Origin: an uncultured beta proteobacterium | GTDB taxonomy: Bacteria; Pseudomonadota; Gammaproteobacteria; Burkholderiales; Burkholderiaceae_C | Reading direction: 5' to 3' | Assembly: GCA_903944555.1 (NCBI GenBank) | Contig: CAJASG010000681.1 | Coordinates: 1-5,610, forward strand | Length of the DNA stretch: 5,610 nt | Shown here: one piece after another, positions 1 through 5,610 of the stretch | How the letters are laid out: each line of letters opens with the position of its first letter | How positions within the stretch are numbered: position 1 is the first letter of the stretch | Translations under genes and position numbers: made by a program | Notes under the pieces: generated by a model | Databases searched by the model: none | The model's input: only the letters and a program-made list of their open reading frames with translations | What the model was told of the DNA's origin: nothing

Positions 1-1328
1 AACTGGCCATTCGCCACTACATCATCAGCCACACCGAAACCGTCAGCGATTTGCTGGAGGTTTTGCTGCTGCAAAAAGAAGTGGGGCTGATGCGTGGCAC
101 GCTGGACACCCAAGCCACTTGCGACCTGATTGTGGTGCCGCTGTTTGAAACCATTGAAGACCTGCGCAACGCCGCACCCATCATGCGGGACTTTTATGCC
201 CTGCCCGGAGTGGCTGCGCTGGTGACCCGCAGCGGGGCTGAGCAGGACATCATGCTGGGCTACTCCGACAGCAACAAGGACGGCGGCATTTTCACAAGTA
301 ACTGGGAGCTGTACCGCGCCGAGATTGCGTTGGTAGAGTATTTTGACCAACTCAACGCCGCAGCCGCAGGTTCCGCCCACATTCGCCTGCGCATGTTCCA
401 TGGCCGCGGCGGCACCGTAGGCCGCGGCGGCGGCCCCAGCTACCAGGCCATTCTGGCCCAGCCCCCGGGCACCGTGCGCGGCCAGATTCGCCTGACAGAA
501 CAAGGTGAGGTCATTGGCTCCAAATACGCCAACCCGGAAATTGGTAGGCGCAATCTGGAAACCCTGGTGGCTGCGACCCTGGAGGCAACGCTGTTGCAAC
601 CCACCAAGTCGGCCACCAACGCGTTTCTGGAAGCCGCTGCCGAGTTGTCCCAGAACAGCATGTCCGCCTACCGGACGCTGGTGTATGAAACTGCCGGGTT
701 CACCGAATACTTTTTCAGTTCCACCCCGATTCGGGAAATCGCAGAACTGAATATCGGCTCGCGCCCCGCTTCGCGCAAGGCGTCACAAAAAATCGAAGAC
801 CTGCGGGCCATTCCATGGGGGTTCAGCTGGGGGCAGTGTCGCCTGACGCTGCCGGGCTGGTTCGGCTTTGGCTCGGCAGTGCATGCCTTTATCCACGCTG
901 GTCCGGCCGACAGCGTCAAAGAACGCACCGCGCTCCTGCAAAAAATGTACAAACAGTGGCCATTTTTTCGCACTCTGCTTTCCAACATGGACATGGTCAT
1001 GGCGAAAAGCGATCTGGCACTCGCCTCGCGCTACTCGGAACTGGTGAGTGACACCCGTTTGCGCAAGAAGATTTTTACCGCCATTGAAGCGGAGTGGCAC
1101 AGCACAGCGCAGGCACTAGCGACCATCACCGGCGAGAAAAATCGACTGGCCAACAATGCGGCCCTGCAGCGCTCCATCCGCCACCGCTTTCCCTACATTG
1201 ACCCGCTGCACCACTTGCAAGTAGAGTTGGTCCGCCGCTACCGCGCTGGCCAAGCCGATGAACGGGTGCAACGCGGCATTCACATTTCAATCAACGGTAT
1301 TGCGGCAGGGTTGCGCAATACTGGCTGA
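1..1328 (+). CDS. ppc: Phosphoenolpyruvate carboxylase, C-terminal half (5' end outside window)
   Basis: Cytoplasmic enzyme that carboxylates phosphoenolpyruvate with bicarbonate to oxaloacetate, refilling the TCA cycle. The frame is open from base 3 to the stop at 1326-1328 and gives 441 residues, about half of a usual 880-950. It runs in from the left edge, so the internal TTG at 51 is not the start. Numbering from the codon at base 3: [10 protein letters not shown] (86-95, Lys92) and the glycine-rich catalytic loop [13 protein letters not shown] (132-144), with His133, Arg135 and Arg141 matching E. coli His579, Arg581 and Arg587. By hand alignment the allosteric aspartate-binding residues Lys773, Arg832 and Asn881 of E. 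coli correspond to Lys335, Arg395 and Asn439, so aspartate feedback inhibition is probably retained. The protein ends in the conserved RNTG. No frameshift is visible. The N-terminal half, with another catalytic His, cannot be judged. It converges on the binding-protein gene 12 bp downstream. Confidence 0.97.
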   Translation, partial: LAIRHYIISHTETVSDLLEVLLLQKEVGLMRGTLDTQATCDLIVVPLFETIEDLRNAAPIMRDFYALPGVAALVTRSGAEQDIMLGYSDSNKDGGIFTSNWELYRAEIALVEYFDQLNAAAAGSAHIRLRMFHGRGGTVGRGGGPSYQAILAQPPGTVRGQIRLTEQGEVIGSKYANPEIGRRNLETLVAATLEATLLQPTKSATNAFLEAAAELSQNSMSAYRTLVYETAGFTEYFFSSTPIREIAELNIGSRPASRKASQKIEDLRAIPWGFSWGQCRLTLPGWFGFGSAVHAFIHAGPADSVKERTALLQKMYKQWPFFRTLLSNMDMVMAKSDLALASRYSELVSDTRLRKKIFTAIEAEWHSTAQALATITGEKNRLANNAALQRSIRHRFPYIDPLHHLQVELVRRYRAGQADERVQRGIHISINGIAAGLRNTG

Positions 1329-1350
1329 CGCGCCGCGCGGTTATCGCCAG
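1321..1350. terminator. Possible hairpin between convergent ppc and binding-protein genes
   Basis: CTGGC (1321-1325) pairs with GCCAG (1346-1350) and encloses a smaller CGCG-CCG-CGCG hairpin (1329-1339). The structure covers both stop codons and the 12-bp gap between convergent genes, where a shared bidirectional terminator would be expected. There is no T-run on either side and the outer arms are only 5 bp, so a normal intrinsic terminator is not demonstrated. Confidence 0.25.
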
Positions 1351-2075
1351 CGTGCCTCAATCCGGGCATATTCACCCGACTTGCGCAACCTTGCCAGTCC
1401 CTGATCGAACAAGGTGATCGTGCGCTCAATGCCGGGGTAAGTGCGTGCAAAGGAGATGTACAAGCTAGGCTCCACCAAGACACCCCTGAGTGCGAAAGCA
1501 CTTCCAAGCTCGGGGTGATCCCGGCCAATTTGATTGGCGACCCGATCAAACACCAGCGCGTAGTCCACTCGACCCGCCACCAATTTTCGCAACGAAGAGA
1601 GGTCAGAAGGCGCAACATCGCGTGCTATTGCACTGTCGCCATCGAATGCCGCACCATAGTCATAACCATGTGTCGTGCCTACGCGCTTGCTACGCAGGCT
1701 TTCAAGCGTCACTTCCCTGGCTTCCCCAACCGCGTCTGTTCGTCCATAAATTCCGATTTTTGCTTTAAACAGGGGTTGCTGATGCCAGCGGTAATGGGAT
1801 TCCAATTTGGGGTCGCGCAAGGTGTCAAAGCAACCTGCCAGCAGCCCTTTGTCTACCTCTTTCATGCAACGGGCATAAGGCAGCGGCACCAATTCAACTT
1901 CCACCCCTACCGCAGTCCAAGCGGCCCGCACCAAATCGACTGCAAAGCCCGCAGATTTGCCATTCACCACATACGAGTAAGGACTCCAATCATCCTCCGC
2001 ACCGATCCGGACGCGTTCCCCCGCCAACAATGGCGTACCCCAAAGCAGCAGCAAAAGAGCACAAAAAAACTTCAT
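1341..2075 (-). CDS. Exported solute-binding protein, family 3 (amino-acid-binding-like)
   Basis: A 244-residue periplasmic binding protein of the SBP_bac_3 type, which usually delivers small polar solutes to an ABC importer. A signal peptide is clear: MKFF, a leucine-rich core, then TPLLA-GE with likely cleavage after Ala18. No lipobox Cys is present. Family hallmarks are DDWSPYSYVVNGKSAGFAVDL (28-48), the PLPYARCMKEVDKG segment (64-77) and the C-terminal KSGEYARIEARW (232-243). The segment FDTLRDPKLESHYRW (83-97) replaces the usual T-x-T-x-x-R motif whose Arg holds an amino-acid carboxylate, so the ligand may not be a standard amino acid. The mature protein has only two Cys (70 and 82), which could form a disulphide. 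The ATG overlaps the regulator stop (ATGA, 2072-2075) and has no strong Shine-Dalgarno, which suggests translational coupling. No permease or ATPase is nearby. The ligand is unknown. Confidence 0.88.
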   Translation of the reverse strand: MKFFCALLLLLWGTPLLAGERVRIGAEDDWSPYSYVVNGKSAGFAVDLVRAAWTAVGVEVELVPLPYARCMKEVDKGLLAGCFDTLRDPKLESHYRWHQQPLFKAKIGIYGRTDAVGEAREVTLESLRSKRVGTTHGYDYGAAFDGDSAIARDVAPSDLSSLRKLVAGRVDYALVFDRVANQIGRDHPELGSAFALRGVLVEPSLYISFARTYPGIERTITLFDQGLARLRKSGEYARIEARWR

Positions 2076-2839
2076 TTGGAGATCAACTCTTTCACACTGG
2101 TCAACTGCCTGCGCGACACCAGTAGCAGCTCGCCAACACCATCCAAACGCACTGCCCAGCCGTCCCCCTCATCCGCGTCGTAGTGTTTTTCCAACGCACG
2201 CACGGCCCGTCGGGCAATCAGTGCATTGCGGTGAATACGCATGTAGCGATCGTGGTATTTTTCTTCCAACTCATTGAGTGATCCGTCCAGAATGTAGCTG
2301 CGGGCTGCGGTGCGCACGGTGATGTATTTCAACTCCGCTTTGAAGTAAATCACCTGGTGCAGCGGGACCCGCTCCGTGCGGCCACGCTCCTGAATCACCA
2401 ACACATCATCCGACTCAGCGGCCTGTTGTGTGCCTGCCCGCGCCTGCAGAAATCGTTCGGCCTTTTGCAATGCTGATTGCAGTCGTTCCAGACGCACCGG
2501 TTTCGTCAGATAGTCCACCGCCTCCAGTTCAAACGCCTGCACCGCATGCTCGGAGTGGGCCGTGACAAAAATCAACGCAGGCGGATGGGCCAATGACTGC
2601 AATGAGCGCCCCAGGGCGAGTCCATCGGCCCCGGGCATATGCACATCCACCAGTGCCACATCGAAACGCGTCCGCTGCAATAGCTCCATGGCCTGCACGG
2701 CGTTGGACGCCTCGCCCGCCACCTCGACTGCTGGTAGCTTGCAGTCAGCCAACAACGTCTTCAAGCGCACACGCGCCAGATGCTCATCATCCACCACCAA
2801 AACTCGCAGTGGGCTATTCAGCATTGAAGCACTAGTCAT
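2072..2839 (-). CDS. LytTR-family response regulator (AlgR-like)
   Basis: A 255-residue cytoplasmic transcription regulator, the normal size for AlgR/LytR proteins. The receiver domain (about 11-130) has VLVVDDE with acidic Asp17/Asp18, phospho-acceptor Asp65 in LVDVHMPGADG, Thr93 in FVTAHSEHA, and Lys113 in YLTKP. All switch residues are present. A linker (about 131-145) leads to a LytTR DNA-binding domain (about 146-252) with the typical FKAELKYITVRT and YMRIHRNALIARRAV blocks. The start at 2839 is preferred because a good GGAGGT site lies 6 nt upstream and the ATG overlaps the kinase stop as ATGA; Met6 (2824) is a less likely alternative. Its partner is the kinase encoded just upstream. 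Divergent argH next to this pair matches the Pseudomonas algZ-algR locus, where AlgR controls alginate and type IV pilus genes. The targets here are unknown. Confidence 0.94.
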   Translation of the reverse strand: MTSASMLNSPLRVLVVDDEHLARVRLKTLLADCKLPAVEVAGEASNAVQAMELLQRTRFDVALVDVHMPGADGLALGRSLQSLAHPPALIFVTAHSEHAVQAFELEAVDYLTKPVRLERLQSALQKAERFLQARAGTQQAAESDDVLVIQERGRTERVPLHQVIYFKAELKYITVRTAARSYILDGSLNELEEKYHDRYMRIHRNALIARRAVRALEKHYDADEGDGWAVRLDGVGELLLVSRRQLTSVKELISK

Positions 2840-3873
2840 AGCGGGACCTCCATGCGCACCTGATAAATACCATTTTTCAAACCACTGCGAAACTGCCCCT
2901 GCACATCGTGCAGCAGACTTAAGCGTTCACGCACGTTGCGCAAAGCCAAACCATGCCCTTTCACACCCTGCCCAGCCGGTACGGTGTTGGTCACTTTGAT
3001 CACCACCACAGAGCCCCTGCGTTGGGTAGAAATTTTGACCTCCGCACCGCTTGCACTTGGCTCTACGCCGTGACACACCGCATTTTCGACCAAAGGCTGC
3101 AGCAGCAAGGGTGGTAATTTTGCCAAGTTCGCAGCCGGATCCAAGTTCCACTCGACCTGTAGTCGCTCTCCAAATCGCACTTTCTCGATCGCCAGATAGC
3201 GTTCCGCCAAAGTGATCTCCTCGGCCAAGGTCACCGATTCGCTGCTCTCGATCAGTGCGTGGCGAAACAGGTCGCTCAAGTCCTCCAGCAGGGTTTCGGC
3301 CTTGGCAGGCTCAGCGCGCACCAGCGCAATGGCGCTGTTAAGCGTGTTGAAAAGAAAGTGCGGCCGTATGCGCGATTGCAGTTCGATCAAGCGCGCCGCG
3401 GTGTCCGCCGGCATACGCCCCTTGGCCCGCATCACCAAGGCCGCGACCAATACAGACGACAGCAAGGCTCCTGCACAGGCACTGGCCATCCAGGGAGCCC
3501 CATCCAGCAAGCCGGAGACCGAAAGCAAACCACAACCATAGAGCCCGGCTAGGGCACCCAGCGCGGTAGCCGCCACGTACTGCACCACCGGAGCCACGCG
3601 TGCCAGCAAGCGTTTGGCCATGCAGGCCGTCAGAATCCATGCCAAGGTGGCGGGTAGGGCACCACCTGTTACCAGTGACACGCGGGTCACCCAGTCCATA
3701 AAACTGCCCGATGCAAACATCACCACCACACCCACAGACAACTCCACAAACAACACGGCACGCAACACCACACCCATTTGGCACGCATCAAACACCAATG
3801 CCGTCCCAGCCTGGGGCAGCCCCTGCGCGGGGCTACTTTCCTGGAACGTCGATAATATTTGGGTATCTTTCAT
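2836..3873 (-). CDS. LytS/AlgZ-type membrane sensor histidine kinase
   Basis: A 345-residue inner-membrane kinase, presumed to phosphorylate the LytTR regulator that follows. After a hydrophilic tail (1-25) come four likely membrane helices (about 34-55, 62-85, 95-119, 128-149) with short connecting loops, so there is no substantial periplasmic sensor domain. The His_kinase (PF06580-type) domain has the phospho-acceptor motif LQSRIRPHFLFNTLN (165-179) with His172. The ATPase part has an N box, LVENAVCHG (261-269, Asn264), and GHGLALRNVRERL (306-318). The usual D-x-G-x-G box is replaced by VTNTVPAGQG (294-303), a divergence I recall in AlgZ-like kinases. Met at 3873 is preferred: the only longer option is TTG at 3945, which would overlap argH and adds a charged tail. 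No clear Shine-Dalgarno precedes 3873. The stop overlaps the regulator start by 4 bp. Confidence 0.92.
   Translation of the reverse strand: MKDTQILSTFQESSPAQGLPQAGTALVFDACQMGVVLRAVLFVELSVGVVVMFASGSFMDWVTRVSLVTGGALPATLAWILTACMAKRLLARVAPVVQYVAATALGALAGLYGCGLLSVSGLLDGAPWMASACAGALLSSVLVAALVMRAKGRMPADTAARLIELQSRIRPHFLFNTLNSAIALVRAEPAKAETLLEDLSDLFRHALIESSESVTLAEEITLAERYLAIEKVRFGERLQVEWNLDPAANLAKLPPLLLQPLVENAVCHGVEPSASGAEVKISTQRRGSVVVIKVTNTVPAGQGVKGHGLALRNVRERLSLLHDVQGQFRSGLKNGIYQVRMEVPL
2846..2851 (-). promoter_or_regulatory. Ribosome binding site for the response regulator
   Basis: On the minus strand this reads GGAGGT, 6 nt before the ATG at 2839 and inside the last codons of the kinase gene. 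It is the clearest Shine-Dalgarno among the starts I examined and fixes the regulator start. The kinase, binding-protein and argH starts have no comparable site. Confidence 0.8.
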
Positions 3874-3921
3874 GTTTGATGGATTTTGCCCCCATTTTTT
3901 GAACCGCTTTTCATGTCCCAA
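3841..3921. promoter_or_regulatory. Divergent promoter region between kinase operon and argH
   Basis: Only 39 bp (3874-3912) separate the two start codons, so promoters must overlap each other or the coding ends. The stretch is AT-richer than its surroundings. For the minus-strand operon, TTGGGA (3921-3916) and AAAAAT (3899-3894) are 16 bp apart and each match the sigma-70 consensus at 4 of 6; the -35 would lie just inside argH. For argH, a GATAAT hexamer (3851-3856) lacks a good -35, and TATCTT (3864-3869) has a poor CTGGAA 17 bp upstream (3841-3846). The need for a promoter here is well supported by layout; the exact boxes are weak guesses. No operator repeat is convincing. Confidence 0.35.
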
Positions 3922-5364
3922 AATCAATTCGATAAAAAATCCCAAGCGTGGTCGGCGCTCTTTTCTGAGCCTATGAGTGATCTGGTCAAACGTTACACGT
4001 CCAGCGTATTTTTTGACAAACGACTGTGGCAGGCCGACATCACCGGTTCACTGGCCCATGCCGACATGCTGAGCCACCAAAATATCATCAATACCACCGA
4101 CCATGCCGCCATCCAGAAGGGCATGGCGCAAATCTGGGGCGAAATCGAGGCTGGCAGCTTTGAATGGAAGCTGGACCTGGAGGACGTGCACCTCAACATC
4201 GAAGCACGCCTGACCCAGTTGGTCGGTGATGCGGGCAAGCGACTGCACACCGGGCGATCCCGCAATGACCAAGTCGCCACCGACGTACGCCTGTGGCTGC
4301 GCGGCGAGATTGACCTGATTGGCGGCCTATTGACCGATCTGCAAAAAGCATTGATAGAAGTGGCTGAAAAAAATGTCGAAGTGATCCTGCCCGGATTCAC
4401 CCATCTGCAAGTCGCCCAACCCATCAGCTTCGGCCACCACATGCTGGCCTATGTCGAAATGTTCAGCCGCGATGCGGAGCGCATGAGCGACGTGCGCCGA
4501 CGCACCAACCGTCTGCCCTTGGGTGCAGCCGCACTGGCCGGCACAAGCTACCCGCTGGACCGCGAACGCGTGGCCACTACTTTAGGCATGGTCGATGACC
4601 AGGGCCAACCCCAGGTCTGCCAAAACAGCTTGGACGCCGTCAGTGACCGCGACTTTGCCATTGAATTCACCGCCGCCGCCTCGCTGTGCATGGTGCACAT
4701 CAGCCGCTTCAGCGAAGAGCTGATTTTGTGGATGAGCCAAAACTTCGGCTTTGTGCAGATTGCCGACCGGTTCACCACCGGCAGCTCCATCATGCCGCAG
4801 AAAAAGAACCCCGACGTACCCGAACTGGCGCGCGGCAAGACAGGGCGCGTGGTTGGCCACCTGATGGGCCTGATTACGTTGATGAAGGGCCAGCCCCTGG
4901 CCTACAACAAGGACAACCAGGAAGACAAGGAACCCCTGTTTGACACCGTGGACACCCTGAAAGACACGCTGCGCATATTTGCCGAAATGGTGGGCGGCCA
5001 GTTGAATCCGGCGACCGGTGTGAAGGAAGGCGGCATCACTGTCAAACCCGAAGCCATGGAACGGGCCGCCCTCAAAGGCTACGCCACTGCAACCGATCTG
5101 GCCGACTATCTGGTCAAAAAAGGCCTGCCGTTTCGGGATGCCCATGAAACTGTGGCGCATGCCGTCAAAGCCGCCATCTCGCACCAGGTCGATTTGTCAG
5201 AATTGCCCTTGGCGGTGTTGCAGGAATTCAATTCGAGTATCGAAAAGGACGTCTACGAGGTGCTCTCCTTGCGCGGCTCACTCAATGCCCGCAACATCCT
5301 GGGCGGCACGGCACCGGCCCAGGTGCGGGCGCAGATAGCGCGGCACCAGGCACGCCTGGGATAG
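3913..5364 (+). CDS. argH: Argininosuccinate lyase
   Basis: A 483-residue cytoplasmic enzyme of the fumarase/aspartase superfamily, active as a homotetramer. It splits argininosuccinate into arginine and fumarate, the last step of arginine synthesis. Visible motifs: [14 protein letters not shown] (87-100), [13 protein letters not shown] (112-124), [10 protein letters not shown] (161-170) with the catalytic His164, [11 protein letters not shown] (238-248), and the superfamily signature [12 protein letters not shown] (290-301) on the mobile loop carrying the catalytic Ser. [14 protein letters not shown] (331-344) is also typical. ATG at 3913 is chosen over TTG at 3886, which would add nine residues; the [20 protein letters not shown] start resembles beta-proteobacterial ArgH. 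It is longer than E. coli ArgH (457) through a short N-terminal extension and small insertions near 226-236 and 362-376. It is divergent from the kinase operon and is followed 19 bp later by another gene on the same strand. Confidence 0.97.
   Translation: MSQNQFDKKSQAWSALFSEPMSDLVKRYTSSVFFDKRLWQADITGSLAHADMLSHQNIINTTDHAAIQKGMAQIWGEIEAGSFEWKLDLEDVHLNIEARLTQLVGDAGKRLHTGRSRNDQVATDVRLWLRGEIDLIGGLLTDLQKALIEVAEKNVEVILPGFTHLQVAQPISFGHHMLAYVEMFSRDAERMSDVRRRTNRLPLGAAALAGTSYPLDRERVATTLGMVDDQGQPQVCQNSLDAVSDRDFAIEFTAAASLCMVHISRFSEELILWMSQNFGFVQIADRFTTGSSIMPQKKNPDVPELARGKTGRVVGHLMGLITLMKGQPLAYNKDNQEDKEPLFDTVDTLKDTLRIFAEMVGGQLNPATGVKEGGITVKPEAMERAALKGYATATDLADYLVKKGLPFRDAHETVAHAVKAAISHQVDLSELPLAVLQEFNSSIEKDVYEVLSLRGSLNARNILGGTAPAQVRAQIARHQARLG
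5318..5360 (+). repeat. Nested inverted repeat at the 3' end of argH
   Basis: CCCAGG (5318-5323) pairs with CCTGGG (5355-5360), extended by TGC/GCA across a 2-nt bulge, and it encloses GCGC-AGATA-GCGC (5329-5341). It lies entirely within the last argH codons and no T-run follows. It could fold in the mRNA, but a coding constraint or chance in GC-rich sequence is equally likely. Confidence 0.25.
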
Positions 5365-5383
5365 TCGACCAGAGCGCACGCAG

Positions 5384-5610
5384 ATGTTGATGCAACCCAG
5401 CCTTCACTGCGTGCGACAGCTTCGCCAGATCTTGCTATGGCCCTTGCGCCTGATGCCGGTGCGTGGGTCCAGCGGGAAACACGCCAAGCCATGGACACTT
5501 TTAGCCGACATGGGAGACGCATCCCCCTGGCGCGAAGTGGTGGACGAATACGCGGCGAAACTGGCCGTTTTCATGAGCGCCATTACAACGAATTCGTCAG
5601 CTTCCTGCCC
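5384..5610 (+). CDS. Unidentified protein, 5' part only, with a probable frameshift
   Basis: An ATG at 5384 (or 5390), 19 bp after argH, opens a frame that stays open to the right edge (75 codons). No start codon lies between the previous in-frame stop (5336-5338) and 5384. The first 56 or so residues look like a real protein: HCVRQLRQILLWPLRLMPV (8-26), which may be an amphipathic or membrane-facing segment, then LADMGDASPWREVVDEYAA (40-58). After about 5560 this frame reads poorly (LAVFMSAITTNSSASC), while the frame of 5563-5610 reads GRFHERHYNEFVSFLP, which looks like a natural continuation. One extra A in the AAA run at 5558-5560 would join them as YAAKTGRFHERHYNEF. The gene therefore has either a one-base deletion or a sequencing error. 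I do not recognise its function with any certainty; tight spacing suggests co-transcription with argH. No strong Shine-Dalgarno is seen. Confidence 0.55.
   Translation, partial: MLMQPSLHCVRQLRQILLWPLRLMPVRGSSGKHAKPWTLLADMGDASPWREVVDEYAAKLAVFMSAITTNSSASC

Noticed and set aside
1515..2183. Long plus-strand open frame (222 codons) opposite the binding protein and regulator
   Set aside because: Its translation has no family-like features and it lies antisense to two well-supported genes with a signal peptide and LytTR motifs; it is a shadow frame.
3711..3780. Repetitive CA-rich tract (CACCACA/CCACA units)
   Set aside because: It encodes the hydrophobic Val/Cys/Met-rich first membrane helix of the kinase on the minus strand; the pattern follows from codon use and is not an ordered repeat array.
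3886..3912. Longer argH start at TTG 3886
   Set aside because: It adds nine residues unlike ArgH (PPFFEPLF), while the ATG at 3913 gives the expected N-terminus.
3874..3945. Longer kinase start at TTG 3945
   Set aside because: It would overlap the argH start and adds a lysine-rich, unfamily-like tail; the ATG at 3873 gives a more plausible protein.
4582..5184. Long minus-strand open frame (200 codons) inside argH
   Set aside because: It is fully antisense to the argH catalytic region, and its His/Gly-rich composition is typical of a reverse-complement shadow.
5365..5562. Alternative frame directly after the argH stop, open to the right edge
   Set aside because: Its upstream part is Ala/Arg/Thr-rich with no start codon near argH and does not look like a protein; only its last portion (5563-5610) reads naturally, which is better explained by a frameshift.

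Overview
The window looks like the chromosome of a betaproteobacterium, most likely Burkholderiales/Comamonadaceae (Rhodoferax- or Polaromonas-like). I infer this from the moderately GC-rich coding sequence, the beta-type ArgH N-terminus ([10 protein letters not shown]), and an argH gene divergent from a LytS/AlgZ-type sensor kinase and a LytTR regulator. All functional assignments come from reading motifs and recalling families; no search was run.

Layout, left to right: (1) the C-terminal half of phosphoenolpyruvate carboxylase (ppc, + strand), entering from the left edge and ending at 1328 with the family-typical RNTG terminus. (2) A three-gene minus-strand operon read from right to left: AlgZ/LytS-type histidine kinase (3873-2836), AlgR/LytTR response regulator (2839-2072) and an exported family-3 solute-binding protein (2075-1341). 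Both junctions are 4-bp ATGA stop/start overlaps, so the three genes are probably co-transcribed and translationally coupled. The binding protein converges on ppc with only 12 bp between the stop codons. (3) argH (argininosuccinate lyase, + strand, 3913-5364), divergent from the kinase across only 39 bp. (4) A gene of unknown function starting 19 bp after argH and running off the right edge, with a probable one-base frameshift near 5558-5562.

How the genes work together: ppc (anaplerotic oxaloacetate supply) and argH (last step of arginine synthesis) are housekeeping genes. The accessory part is the regulatory operon. The kinase has four predicted membrane helices but no sizeable periplasmic sensor domain. 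The third gene is a periplasmic binding protein with no ABC permease or ATPase in view. A testable idea is that this binding protein is the ligand-sensing arm, or a regulated output, of the two-component system. In pseudomonads the same argH/algZ/algR arrangement is, as I recall it, followed by hemC; here the binding protein takes that position.

There is no gene-free stretch over 300 bases. I see no tRNA, rRNA, CRISPR array, insertion sequence or phage gene.
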